In this document: positions 14,681 through 21,525 of the stretch, in pieces
How the letters are laid out: every line of letters begins with the position of its first letter
How positions within the stretch are numbered: position 1 is the stretch's first letter
Assembly: GCA_027328825.1 (NCBI GenBank)
Contig: DAHWTK010000018.1
Span: forward strand, 1-21,914
Direction: 5' to 3'
Length of the DNA: 21,914 nt
Source of the DNA: Nitrospirota bacterium
GTDB taxonomy: Bacteria; Nitrospirota; JACRHJ01
Program-made: the position numbers and the translations under genes
The notes under the pieces: generated by a model
What the model was told of the DNA's origin: nothing
The model's input: only the letters and a program-made list of their open reading frames with translations
Database searches by the model: none

Positions 14681-15205
14681 TTATTTCAACAGATCGCCCC
14701 TAAGCAATACCCACTGAGGTATGTAAATCGGAAGTCCTTCAAGCAGCTCAGCCTGTTCTCTTATCCCGGGCCTTCTTATTTTTTCATAGCTGTATCTGTA
14801 TTCCTTACCCGGTTCCGGCCCTAAATCAATATAATATTCCTCGCTCCCTTTATGTCCCTTAACCGTCATCTCGCCAGTCATAGCCTCTTTTTTAGTGAAA
14901 ACGCCGTTACCTTTCTCGTCGATAAGCCTGTACTGAAAAGGCGGCGCGCCGTTTATTCCCACATCGTAGCGGAAGATATGCCCTCCGACGGAATAAGACC
15001 TGAAAACCGACCCGTCCGGGCTTTTATATGTCCTGATGTTGATTACGGTGGGCGGCTTTTTGTCGCTTATAATCTGATTTTCTTCAAATATCAACGTGGC
15101 TTTCGATACGTCTGGCACAGGATATACCTGCTGCCGTTTGGCGGGACTGGACGGCGTAACGCCGAGCGTTACGGCGGCGACAACGGAAAGAAAATATATA
15201 ACCAT
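14681..15205 (-). CDS. Uncharacterised secreted protein
   Basis: A 174-residue protein of unrecognised family. It opens with a hydrophobic segment (residues 1 to about 20) that looks like a short signal peptide with little N-terminal charge, followed by a Pro/Ser-rich junction. The rest is soluble, rich in Tyr, Gly and charged residues, with a likely beta-rich pattern (IFEENQII, TVINIRTYKSPDG, RSYSVGGHIFRYDVG). It has no cysteine and no catalytic motif I can name. The C-terminal PQWVLLRGDLLK is conspicuously hydrophobic. The ATG at 15205 has GGGGAGG five bases upstream; a GTG two codons earlier would sit too close to it. It has its own candidate promoter with a palindrome and is separated from the S24 repressor gene by a terminator. 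A periplasmic role is inferred only from the signal peptide. Confidence 0.75.
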   Translation of the reverse strand: MVIYFLSVVAAVTLGVTPSSPAKRQQVYPVPDVSKATLIFEENQIISDKKPPTVINIRTYKSPDGSVFRSYSVGGHIFRYDVGINGAPPFQYRLIDEKGNGVFTKKEAMTGEMTVKGHKGSEEYYIDLGPEPGKEYRYSYEKIRRPGIREQAELLEGLPIYIPQWVLLRGDLLK

Positions 15206-15216
15206 GGCCACCTCCC

Positions 15217-15240
15217 CTATATTTTAAATATAGCATTATA
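15217..15240 (-). promoter_or_regulatory. -10 element with adjacent 17-base palindrome for the secreted-protein gene
   Basis: A consensus TATAAT on the minus strand (15235-15240) is followed at once by CTATATTTAAAATATAG (15217-15233), with eight-base arms around one central base. The palindrome covers the expected start point near 15228 and ends next to the GGGGAGG ribosome site. The -35 region is weak. It could be an operator; the S24 repressor encoded directly upstream is an obvious candidate regulator, but this is inference. Confidence 0.5.
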
Positions 15241-15258
15241 TTCAGCCGCCTAAGGAAA

Positions 15259-15290
15259 TAAAAAAACCGCCGGAAATCTATCCGGCGGTT
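15259..15290 (-). terminator. Intrinsic terminator after the S24 repressor gene
   Basis: On the minus strand AACCGCCGGA (15290-15281) pairs perfectly with TCCGGCGGTT (15274-15265) around a six-base loop and is followed by a run of T (15264 downward). It lies 33 bases past the repressor stop. Confidence 0.88.
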
Positions 15291-15322
15291 CTGTTTTCTT
15301 CAGAATTTGCGCTAAAGACAGC

Positions 15323-15982
15323 TTAAAAGTCCATCTGTTTTCGGACTACCTTCCCAAGTACCCGCATCTCCTTGGTCATTTCATGATCTTCGTATTTCGG
15401 GTTAAGCGGGTGCATTACCCAGACTCCGCGATATTTCTTGAGTTGTTTGAAGGTAGCTTCTTCCTCTGTGTCGTTTTTAATTATCACATAATCCCCGGGC
15501 TGCGGCTGAATCTCCGGGTCGATAATCACGACCTCTCCCTCCCGGAAAAGAGGCTCCATGGAGTCACCCTTTACGCGCATCGCAAAGAGATACTTGCTCT
15601 GAAGGTCCGTCTCGACATATTCCTCGGCGACTCCCGGATAAGGGTATTTATCCGAGCCGGATGCGAACCCGCCAGCCTGCACCCAGGTAAGTACGGGGAC
15701 CTTGTTATAATGCGCCGGCGTTTCCCTTATAAGCTTCTTCTCGAAATATTCCTTGAAATCTGAAGGGGCTTTCTGATGATAGGCGGTGAAGAGAAGATCC
15801 TTTGGCTCTATCCCCAGCTTTTTCGCGTATACGAGCAACTGCTCGTCCTTGGGGATATGGTCTTCGCCGACAACTTTCCGGAGCAGTTCATAAGGAAGGC
15901 CCAGAACCTGGGCGCACTCCTTAACGGTGCCGAACCCTTTCCTGGTAATCGCGTCTTTTATCTTCTGTGCTACAGTCTTCAT
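15323..15982 (-). CDS. S24-family (LexA/CI-like) self-cleaving transcriptional repressor
   Basis: A 219-residue repressor with an N-terminal helix-turn-helix (about residues 1-65, XRE-like, with VKECAQVLGLPYELLRKVVG) and a C-terminal S24 peptidase domain (about 95-215). The autocleavage parts are all present: the Ala103-Gly104 scissile bond (VQAGGF), the nucleophile Ser141 (KGDSMEP) and the general base Lys179 (EATFKQL). Such proteins cleave themselves when stimulated, often by RecA filaments. The helix-turn-helix is not of the winged LexA type, so it is closer to phage CI or HdiR-like regulators than to LexA itself. The ATG has only a weak ribosome site. It lies 33 bases after thioredoxin and is probably expressed from the same promoter. 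The targets are unknown; no phage genes are visible nearby. Confidence 0.9.
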   Translation of the reverse strand: MKTVAQKIKDAITRKGFGTVKECAQVLGLPYELLRKVVGEDHIPKDEQLLVYAKKLGIEPKDLLFTAYHQKAPSDFKEYFEKKLIRETPAHYNKVPVLTWVQAGGFASGSDKYPYPGVAEEYVETDLQSKYLFAMRVKGDSMEPLFREGEVVIIDPEIQPQPGDYVIIKNDTEEEATFKQLKKYRGVWVMHPLNPKYEDHEMTKEMRVLGKVVRKQMDF

Positions 15983-16015
15983 AAGGCCCGCTTTACAGCT
16001 TATAGGAACCGGAAA

Positions 16016-16345
16016 TTATGCCAGCAGTGAATCTATCTTCGATTTAAGCTGGGCCTTCGGCACCGCACCGACGACCTGGTCAACCGCCGCCCCGTTCTTA
16101 AAGAACATCAGCGTCGGGATTCCCATGATACGATACTTGCTGGCGACATCAGGATTTTCGTCCGTGTTAAGTTTACATACCTTCATTTTGTCTTTGTATT
16201 CAGCCGCTATCTCTTCCACAACGGGGGCCACCATCTGGCAAGGGCCGCACCATACCGCCCAGAAATCAACCAGAATCAAGCCATCCGACTTGAGGACATC
16301 CTGTTCCCAACTACCTGAAGTAACTTTTAAAGCATTCTCCCCCAT
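16016..16345 (-). CDS. trxA: Thioredoxin
   Basis: A 109-residue single-domain thioredoxin, a cytoplasmic protein-disulfide reductant. The active site is WCGPC (Cys33, Cys36) within VDFWAVWCGPCQM, and the cis-proline loop GIPTLMFF is present. There is no signal peptide. The family name trxA fits, although more than one paralogue may exist in the genome. The ATG is preceded by AGGAGAGGAACTA, a good ribosome site. A strong promoter and a hairpin-containing leader of about 84 bases lie upstream, and the S24 repressor gene follows after 33 bases, suggesting a two-gene transcript. Confidence 0.95.
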   Translation of the reverse strand: MGENALKVTSGSWEQDVLKSDGLILVDFWAVWCGPCQMVAPVVEEIAAEYKDKMKVCKLNTDENPDVASKYRIMGIPTLMFFKNGAAVDQVVGAVPKAQLKSKIDSLLA

Positions 16346-16382
16346 TAGTTCCTCTCCTGTCCGAAAGATACAGATAAAGAGA

Positions 16383-16409
16383 CCGCTTCTCCCTGATTTG
16401 GAAAAGCGG
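16383..16409 (-). other. Stem-loop in the thioredoxin leader
   Basis: In the minus-strand transcript CCGCTTTTCC (16409-16400) pairs with GGAGAAGCGG (16392-16383) in a ten-pair stem with a seven-base loop. One pair is a U-G wobble that would be a C-A mismatch on the other strand, so the structure suits the minus-strand RNA. It lies between the promoter and the ribosome site and may affect stability or translation. Confidence 0.45.
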
Positions 16410-16435
16410 CGCTTATTTAATAGCCATTACTTCTA

Positions 16436-16464
16436 ATGCTAATATGTTTTCTCTATTTTGTCAA
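16436..16464 (-). promoter_or_regulatory. Sigma-70-type promoter for thioredoxin and the S24 repressor
   Basis: A perfect TTGACA (16459-16464) and TAGCAT (16436-16441) are separated by 17 bases on the minus strand. Transcription would start near 16429. Confidence 0.65.
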
Positions 16465-16515
16465 TAAAAATAACCTTGATATTTTATAAGCGTCAGTAAG
16501 TATATTAGGAGATAA

Positions 16516-16549
16516 AAAAACGGGCCCTCCTGTCGAAGGGCCCGTTTTT
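16516..16549 (-). terminator. Intrinsic terminator after groEL
   Basis: AAAAACGGGCCCT (16516-16528) and AGGGCCCGTTTTT (16537-16549) form a 13-pair stem with an eight-base loop. On the minus strand the stem ends in a run of T directly after the groEL stop. It insulates groEL from the thioredoxin promoter. Confidence 0.92.
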
Positions 16550-16555
16550 CAACGC

Positions 16556-18190
16556 TTAATACATTCCGCCCATGCCGCCCATACCGCCGGGCATTCCTCC
16601 GCCGTGTTCCGGCTTCTCTTCCGGCAGGTCCGTTATCATAGCCTCGGTCGTCAGCATCAATGATGCGACTGAGGCCGCGTTCTGCAGCGCGGTCCTTGTA
16701 ACCTTTGTCGGGTCTATGATGCCGGCCTTCATCATATCTACATACTGCTCCGATCCGGCGTCAAAGCCTTCGGTGGTCTTCATTTCGCGGACTTTCTGGA
16801 CTATTATCGAGCCTTCGAGGCCCGCATTGTTGACAATCTGGCGAATCGGCTCCTCAAGCGATTTCTTGATGATGTTGACGCCGATGTTCTGGTCGCCGGT
16901 AAGCTTCAGGCTGTCCAGCGCCTTGACGCAGCGCAGGAGCGCCACGCCGCCGCCAGGGACGATGCCCTCCTCGACAGCCGCGCGGGTCGCATGCAGGGCA
17001 TCCTCCACGCGGGCCTTCTTCTCCTTCATCTCCGTCTCGGTCGCGGCGCCGACCTTTATAACGGCAACGCCGCCAACCAGCTTCGCAAGCCTTTCCTGAA
17101 GCTTTTCGCGGTCGTAATCGGAGGTGGTCTCCTCAATCTGGGTCTTTATCTGCTTCACACGGCCCTGTATCTTGTCGGCTGCGCCCACACCCTCGATTAT
17201 CGTAGTGTTATCCTTGTCCACATGGATTTTCTTGGCGCGGCCAAGGTCTGTAATCTTCACGTTCTCGAGCTTCAGGCCCAGGTCTTCGGATATGACCTGT
17301 CCGCCTGTCAGGACAGCTATGTCCTCGAGCATCGCCTTTCTCCTGTCGCCATAGCCGGGCGCCTTGACGGCGCAGCAGTTAAGCGTCCCACGGAGCTTGT
17401 TCACGACAAGGGTAGCCAGCGCCTCTCCCTCGATGTCTTCCGCCATAATCACGAACGGCCTGCCGGACTTGGCTATCTGCTCAAGTATCGGCAGAAGGTC
17501 CTTCATGGAAGAAATCTTCTTCTCGTGGATAAGTATAAGGGCGTCTTCGAGCACAACTTCCATCCGCTCGGCATCCGTTACGAAATAGGGAGAAAGGTAG
17601 CCCCTGTCGAACTGCATCCCTTCCACGACATCGAGCGACGTGGACATGGACTTCGCTTCCTCGACGGTTATGACGCCGTCCTTGCCGACCTTGTCCATCG
17701 CTTCGGCGATAAGGTCGCCTATGGCCGGGTCGTTGTTTGCGGAAATTGTGCCCACCTGGGCGACTTCTTTTTTATCCTGCGTGGGCTTGGAGAGCTTCTT
17801 AAGCTCCTCTACGACTACCTCCACGGCCTTGTCTATGCCGCGCTTGAGTTCCATAGCAGACGCGCCCGCGGTAACGTTTTTTGAACCCTCGCGGTATATC
17901 GCCAGAGCAAGGACGGTAGCCGTGGTAGTGCCGTCTCCGGCGACATCCGAGGTCTTGGAGGCAACCTCCCTGACCATCTGGGCGCCCATATTCTCGAACG
18001 GGTCCTTGAGCTCTACTTCTTTGGCGACGGTAACGCCGTCTTTTGTGATTGTCGGCGAGCCGAACTTTTTATCTATAACGACGTTCCTGCCCTTCGGCCC
18101 AAGGGTCGCCTTGACCGCCTCGGTGAGCTGGCTTACGCCGTTTAATATCTTGGCCCTGGCCTCCTCGGAAAAAATAAGCTGTTTTGCCAT
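16556..18190 (-). CDS. groL: 60-kDa chaperonin GroEL
   Basis: ATP-driven double-ring chaperonin that folds proteins in a chamber capped by GroES. It has 544 residues, a normal length. Family blocks are the N-terminal TLGPKGRNVV and the ATP-site motif DGTTTATVLA. Further conserved blocks are the apical VEGMQFDRGYLSPYF and the equatorial AVEEGIVPGGGVALL, and the Gly/Met-rich tail ends in GGMGGMGGMY. The ATG has GGAGG eight bases upstream. It follows groES after 64 bases counted from the corrected groES stop region (18191-18230 is the actual 40-base spacer) and shares its CIRCE-controlled promoter. Nothing is unusual in the sequence. Confidence 0.98.
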   Translation of the reverse strand: MAKQLIFSEEARAKILNGVSQLTEAVKATLGPKGRNVVIDKKFGSPTITKDGVTVAKEVELKDPFENMGAQMVREVASKTSDVAGDGTTTATVLALAIYREGSKNVTAGASAMELKRGIDKAVEVVVEELKKLSKPTQDKKEVAQVGTISANNDPAIGDLIAEAMDKVGKDGVITVEEAKSMSTSLDVVEGMQFDRGYLSPYFVTDAERMEVVLEDALILIHEKKISSMKDLLPILEQIAKSGRPFVIMAEDIEGEALATLVVNKLRGTLNCCAVKAPGYGDRRKAMLEDIAVLTGGQVISEDLGLKLENVKITDLGRAKKIHVDKDNTTIIEGVGAADKIQGRVKQIKTQIEETTSDYDREKLQERLAKLVGGVAVIKVGAATETEMKEKKARVEDALHATRAAVEEGIVPGGGVALLRCVKALDSLKLTGDQNIGVNIIKKSLEEPIRQIVNNAGLEGSIIVQKVREMKTTEGFDAGSEQYVDMMKAGIIDPTKVTRTALQNAASVASLMLTTEAMITDLPEEKPEHGGGMPGGMGGMGGMY

Positions 18191-18230
18191 CTTTCTAACC
18201 TCCTTGAATTTTTATACCGGTCTTCCGGAC

Positions 18231-18491
18231 TTAGGAAATAACCCCCAGGACTTCTTCCTCTTTAATAATAAGGTAGTCCTCGTTGTCGATGTTTATTTTG
18301 CTGCCCGCATATTTGTCGAAAAGGATGACGTCGCCCGTCTTTACCTCCTTGACTTCCTTTCCGACCGCCTCGACCTTGCCTTTCTGGGGCTTTTCCTTGG
18401 CCGCGTCCGGTATGTAAATACCGCCGGCTGTCCTCTCGACTTCCTCCATATACTTAACGAAAACCCTGTCCCCCAACGGCTTGAAACCCAT
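18231..18491 (-). CDS. groS: 10-kDa co-chaperonin GroES
   Basis: Lid of the GroEL chamber. The 86-residue protein begins MGFKPLGDRVFVK, contains the mobile-loop region EERTAGGIYIPD-like at about residues 16-28 (here EVERTAGGIYIPD), and ends EEEVLGVIS. The ATG at 18491 has AAGGAG eight bases upstream. The frame is open further to 18563, but that extension would run through the CIRCE operator and lies before the ribosome site, so it is rejected. It is first in the groES-groEL operon. Confidence 0.98.
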   Translation of the reverse strand: MGFKPLGDRVFVKYMEEVERTAGGIYIPDAAKEKPQKGKVEAVGKEVKEVKTGDVILFDKYAGSKINIDNEDYLIIKEEEVLGVIS

Positions 18492-18546
18492 GATTCTTTC
18501 TCCTTTCTCCTGAGATTTTAAGGCATTTGCAAGCCCGGAATTTTTA

Positions 18547-18573
18547 TTAGCACTCATTTTCATTGAGTGCTAA
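18547..18573 (-). promoter_or_regulatory. CIRCE operator (HrcA-binding site)
   Basis: TTAGCACTC (18547-18555), nine bases, GAGTGCTAA (18565-18573): an exact match to the established CIRCE consensus. It begins a few bases after the predicted transcription start and lies upstream of groES. HrcA is known to repress groE through this element; hrcA itself is not in the window. Confidence 0.97.
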
Positions 18574-18584
18574 CGGTAGAACAA

Positions 18585-18612
18585 AATATACCATGCTTTT
18601 TCTAAAAATCAA
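18585..18612 (-). promoter_or_regulatory. Vegetative-type promoter of groES-groEL
   Basis: TTGATT (18607-18612) and TATATT (18585-18590) are separated by 16 bases on the minus strand. The start near 18578 places CIRCE directly downstream, the usual arrangement for HrcA-regulated genes. Confidence 0.65.
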
Positions 18613-18682
18613 CTAAAATTTTCATAAAAGTATAGCAGAAATTAAAAAAATGGCGGCTGGACTGTTGTATACAGGTTTTATA

Positions 18683-18712
18683 AAACAAAAAGGGGGAGCC
18701 GAAAGCTCCCCC
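18683..18712 (-). terminator. Intrinsic terminator after ctpA
   Basis: On the minus strand GGGGGAGC (18712-18705) pairs with GCTCCCCC (18699-18692) around a five-base loop and is followed by TTTTTGTTTT. It lies 22 bases past the ctpA stop and ahead of the groE promoter. Confidence 0.9.
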
Positions 18713-18734
18713 CGTTGTTTATTATCGCGTACCC

Positions 18735-20123
18735 TCAGCTCTTCTTGGCGGATGTGTGGTCAAGTATGAGAAGCCCCTTCAGGAGGTCCTTGGCCCTCTG
18801 TAGCTGGTAGTCGTCTTCCATCTTCAGCTTCGCGGGCGCAGGAGTGTTCTCAGGCGCCTCGTCTATCTTCGGCTCCTTGGGAGTCGGGCCGGTGCCGCCC
18901 ACTGAAATATCTCCCTTGTTCGCCCTGTCCTCCTCACGCGCCTTGTCCTTCAGGGTGTCGTTATTGAGATGCCCTTCGAGGTCTACTTCTCGAATCGTAT
19001 GCGGATAGCCTGTATCCCCGGCAATCTTGGGCTGCTTTACGACTATGTCCGGAGTGATTCCGACATCCTGTATCGAGCGGTTCTTCGGCGTGTAGTATTT
19101 GGCCGTGGTGAGCCTCAGGCCGGAGCCATCCGAAAGACCCATTACCGTCTGCACGGAACCCTTGCCGAAGGTCTGGGTTCCCATTATTACGGCACGTCCC
19201 CAGTCCTGGAGGCATCCGGATACTATCTCGGAGGCGGATGCCGAACCACCATTCACCAGCACGACCATCGGGATCTGGGTCATCGGGTTGGACTGGTTCG
19301 TGAAGAACTCGTCTTTCTCGCCGTTTCTGCCTTTTATGTAGACTACAAGTTTACCGGAAGGCAGGAACTCGCCTGCCACGTTAACGGCCATATTGAGCAG
19401 GCCGCCTGGGTTGTTGCGCAGGTCTACGATAATCGCCTTCACTTTTTTATCTTTGAAGGTCTTCAGGGCCTTTTCGAGATCCGCATCGGTCTTTTCCTGG
19501 AACTGGCTTATGCGGACGTAGCCTATTTCGTTGTCGAGTATCTTGGACTTTACGCTCTTTACGGTTATAATGGCGCGGGTAAGGGTGAAGTCCTTCGGCT
19601 TGGCAAAACCGTCGCGCATTACGGTTATTGTTACATTAGTGCCCTTTGGCCCTCTCATCTTGTCTACTGCCTGGGTAAGGGTCATGTCGCTCGTTGGAGC
19701 GCCGTCGATTTTTATTATCTTGTCGCCGGCCTTGATGCCCGCCTTGTCAGCCGGGGTATCCTCTATCGGGGCGATAACCGTAAGCGTCCTGTCTTTCACG
19801 CCTATCTGTATCCCAAGGCCTCCGAACTCGCCCTTGGTATCGACCTGCATGTCCTTGTATTCTTTCGGCGTCATAAAGGAGCTGTGCGGGTCGAGATCGG
19901 CCACCATACCCTTTATTGCCCCATAAACGAGGTCTTTGGTATTGACCGGCTTGACATAGTCCTTCTGGATAATTGAAAGGACTTCGGTGAAGGTCTTGAG
20001 ATTATCGTAAGTCCCGTTCGCGGCCTGGCTGTACCGCACCATGCCCGTGCCGATAATCATGCCAAGGACAAATACCATGGCTATAATCAGCGGGGCAATC
20101 TTCTTCTTGCTGGTAAAACTCAT
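18735..20123 (-). CDS. ctpA: Carboxy-terminal processing protease, S41 family (CtpA/Prc-like)
   Basis: Periplasmic serine protease that trims or degrades envelope proteins from their C-termini. It has 462 residues. An N-terminal hydrophobic anchor or signal (about 9-27) is followed by the helical start of the protease (LDPHSSFMTP), a PDZ domain (about 98-175, with GGLGIQIG) and the S41 core. The core has DLRNNPGGLL, the nucleophile in NGGSASASEI (probably Ser296) and the general base Lys321 in TFGKGSVQTV. A charged, Pro-rich C-terminal tail (about 395-440) is probably flexible. The ATG has GGAGG eleven bases upstream. It lies 96 bases after envC, a common pairing, and has a candidate promoter of its own. 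In other bacteria CtpA enzymes act on cell-wall hydrolases, a role that is inference here. Confidence 0.95.
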   Translation of the reverse strand: MSFTSKKKIAPLIIAMVFVLGMIIGTGMVRYSQAANGTYDNLKTFTEVLSIIQKDYVKPVNTKDLVYGAIKGMVADLDPHSSFMTPKEYKDMQVDTKGEFGGLGIQIGVKDRTLTVIAPIEDTPADKAGIKAGDKIIKIDGAPTSDMTLTQAVDKMRGPKGTNVTITVMRDGFAKPKDFTLTRAIITVKSVKSKILDNEIGYVRISQFQEKTDADLEKALKTFKDKKVKAIIVDLRNNPGGLLNMAVNVAGEFLPSGKLVVYIKGRNGEKDEFFTNQSNPMTQIPMVVLVNGGSASASEIVSGCLQDWGRAVIMGTQTFGKGSVQTVMGLSDGSGLRLTTAKYYTPKNRSIQDVGITPDIVVKQPKIAGDTGYPHTIREVDLEGHLNNDTLKDKAREEDRANKGDISVGGTGPTPKEPKIDEAPENTPAPAKLKMEDDYQLQRAKDLLKGLLILDHTSAKKS

Positions 20124-20183
20124 TTTGGGTGAAACCTCCTGTAATTTTGATACTCAACCTGAGAAGCGTTCAGTATTTCCAAA

Positions 20184-20189
20184 ATTATA
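20184..20189 (-). promoter_or_regulatory. Candidate -10 element for ctpA
   Basis: A perfect TATAAT on the minus strand lies in the envC-ctpA gap, with a poor -35 (TTTTCT, 20207-20212) at 17 bases. Transcription would start near 20177 with a leader of about 53 bases. ctpA may therefore be transcribed both from here and from the envC promoter. Confidence 0.45.
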
Positions 20190-20219
20190 CTACATGATTA
20201 TTACTAAGAAAAGCTTTTT

Positions 20220-21374
20220 TTATTTTCTTTTCAGCCACAAAAGCGGGTCTATCGCCTCCGCGCCCTTCCGTACCTCAAAATAAAGAGACGACCCGCCCGG
20301 CCCCGCGCTCCCAAGCACGGCAATCGGCTGACCTTTGCTTACCTTCTGGCCGATTTTTACCTTCAGGTTTGCAAGATGGGCGTAGACGGAATAATATCCG
20401 CCTCCGTGCCGCAGGATTGCAATCAGCCCGAGCCCCTTGAAGAAGTTCGCAAAGGCCACCTGCCCGGCCTCCACTGCCCGCACGACGCTTCCGGCGGGGG
20501 CCGCAATCTCTATCCCTTTCTTGTAGATATAAGTGTCGTAAACGGGGTTCTTCTGCCTCCCGAAAAAACTTGTTACCTTCCCGGCAACCGGCCAGTTCAG
20601 GCCGCTTCTCAGGGCTGGCATGTTCTTCGGAAGCGCCGGGAGGTTTCGCGACCTTACCTGGGCCTCCAGCCTGCGTATAAGCTTCTTCATGCGGCGGCTC
20701 TGCTCTTCGAGGCTGCGCGCCATCGCTTCGTAAGAACTCTTCTGCTTCTGTATACTTGACAGAAGTTCTTTCTTGCGAACCTCCTCCGCCTGCACCTTCA
20801 GAGCCTCCGCGTCCCTTACATTTTTTATCTTACTGAAAGTCGCTTTCTGGGTATTGAGCCTCCTGTTATAATTTGATAGTTCGTCGATGCTTTCTCTGTA
20901 GCCCTGCATCATGTTCTGGTCGCGCTGGGATATTGCCTCGAGATACTTGTATCTGCGGAGAATCGAACCGTAATCGCCTGAGAACAGCATTATCCATTCG
21001 CTTCCAGCCCGACCGGTCTTGTACATATCCCGAAGCCTTGCCGCAAGGTCTTTCTCCCTTGCCTGGACGTTCTCCTGGTATCCCGCCATCTGCGACTGCG
21101 TAACATTCATCTTCCGGCTTACGGCTCCAAGCTTGACTTCGAGCCTCTTTACCTCCAACTTCTTGGTCTGCAGGTTCCGGTTTATTTTATCCAGGTCAGT
21201 CAGGACGTGTTTTTCCTTCCTCGCCGATTCCCGGACCTTCTTCTTTACGCCTTTCAGTTTTTCCTGTATCTGCTTCAGTTCCTCGGAGGTTGGCGGTTTC
21301 TGGTAAGCGGGGACTGGTATAGCCGCAAAGATGAGAAAACCTGCAAAAAAAGCGGTGATAATTTTACGGGACAT
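20220..21374 (-). CDS. envC: EnvC-like murein hydrolase activator (degenerate LytM)
   Basis: A 384-residue secreted protein: signal peptide to about residue 24 (PVPAYQ), long coiled coil (about 29-115 and 160-243), and a C-terminal LytM/M23 domain (about 258-384). The M23 zinc ligands are lost. The HxGxD position reads KKGIE (Lys286, Glu290 region), and the usual HLHFE reads SLYFE (363-367), the same wording as in E. coli EnvC, which activates amidases without cutting peptidoglycan itself. One His remains in YAHL (333). This points to an activator and not an enzyme. There is no ribosome site before the ATG, and a promoter six bases upstream suggests a leaderless mRNA. ctpA follows after 96 bases. 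ftsE and ftsX, which often precede envC, are absent: the next gene is divergent. Confidence 0.9.
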   Translation of the reverse strand: MSRKIITAFFAGFLIFAAIPVPAYQKPPTSEELKQIQEKLKGVKKKVRESARKEKHVLTDLDKINRNLQTKKLEVKRLEVKLGAVSRKMNVTQSQMAGYQENVQAREKDLAARLRDMYKTGRAGSEWIMLFSGDYGSILRRYKYLEAISQRDQNMMQGYRESIDELSNYNRRLNTQKATFSKIKNVRDAEALKVQAEEVRKKELLSSIQKQKSSYEAMARSLEEQSRRMKKLIRRLEAQVRSRNLPALPKNMPALRSGLNWPVAGKVTSFFGRQKNPVYDTYIYKKGIEIAAPAGSVVRAVEAGQVAFANFFKGLGLIAILRHGGGYYSVYAHLANLKVKIGQKVSKGQPIAVLGSAGPGGSSLYFEVRKGAEAIDPLLWLKRK

Positions 21375-21380
21375 GGCGCG

Positions 21381-21409
21381 ATTCTATCAGGGATAAACCT
21401 GTAGGGCAA
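21381..21409 (-). promoter_or_regulatory. Candidate promoter for envC, predicting a leaderless start
   Basis: TTGCCC (21404-21409) and TAGAAT (21381-21386) are separated by exactly 17 bases on the minus strand. Six bases then separate the -10 from the ATG at 21374, so the start codon itself is the expected first transcribed base. Confidence 0.55.
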
Positions 21410-21484
21410 GAGGGAAAGATGATTTTTGTCATGCCGGAACTGAGTATTTGGTGATATAGTAAAATTTCAATAATTTAAGATATT

Positions 21485-21508
21485 GATTCCCGCTTTCACG
21501 GGAATGAT
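21485..21508 (-). repeat. Dispersed intergenic repeat, ATTCCC-N8-GGGAAT type, copy 2
   Basis: The core ATTCCC-N8-GGGAAT is at 21486-21505 with perfect seven-base arms. It is in the opposite orientation to the copy at 2515-2539. It lies in the divergent envC/amidotransferase gap, about 18 bases before the amidotransferase start. Confidence 0.75.
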
Positions 21509-21525
21509 GAAAAGGGGTTCCATGC

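Noticed and set aside
18492..18563. Upstream extension of the groES frame
   Set aside because: It precedes the ribosome site and runs through the CIRCE operator; the ATG at 18491 gives the canonical GroES start.
18969..19976. A 335-codon open frame on the plus strand opposite ctpA
   Set aside because: It is antisense to a well-supported S41 protease, has no family features or ribosome site, and reflects the codon bias of the true gene.
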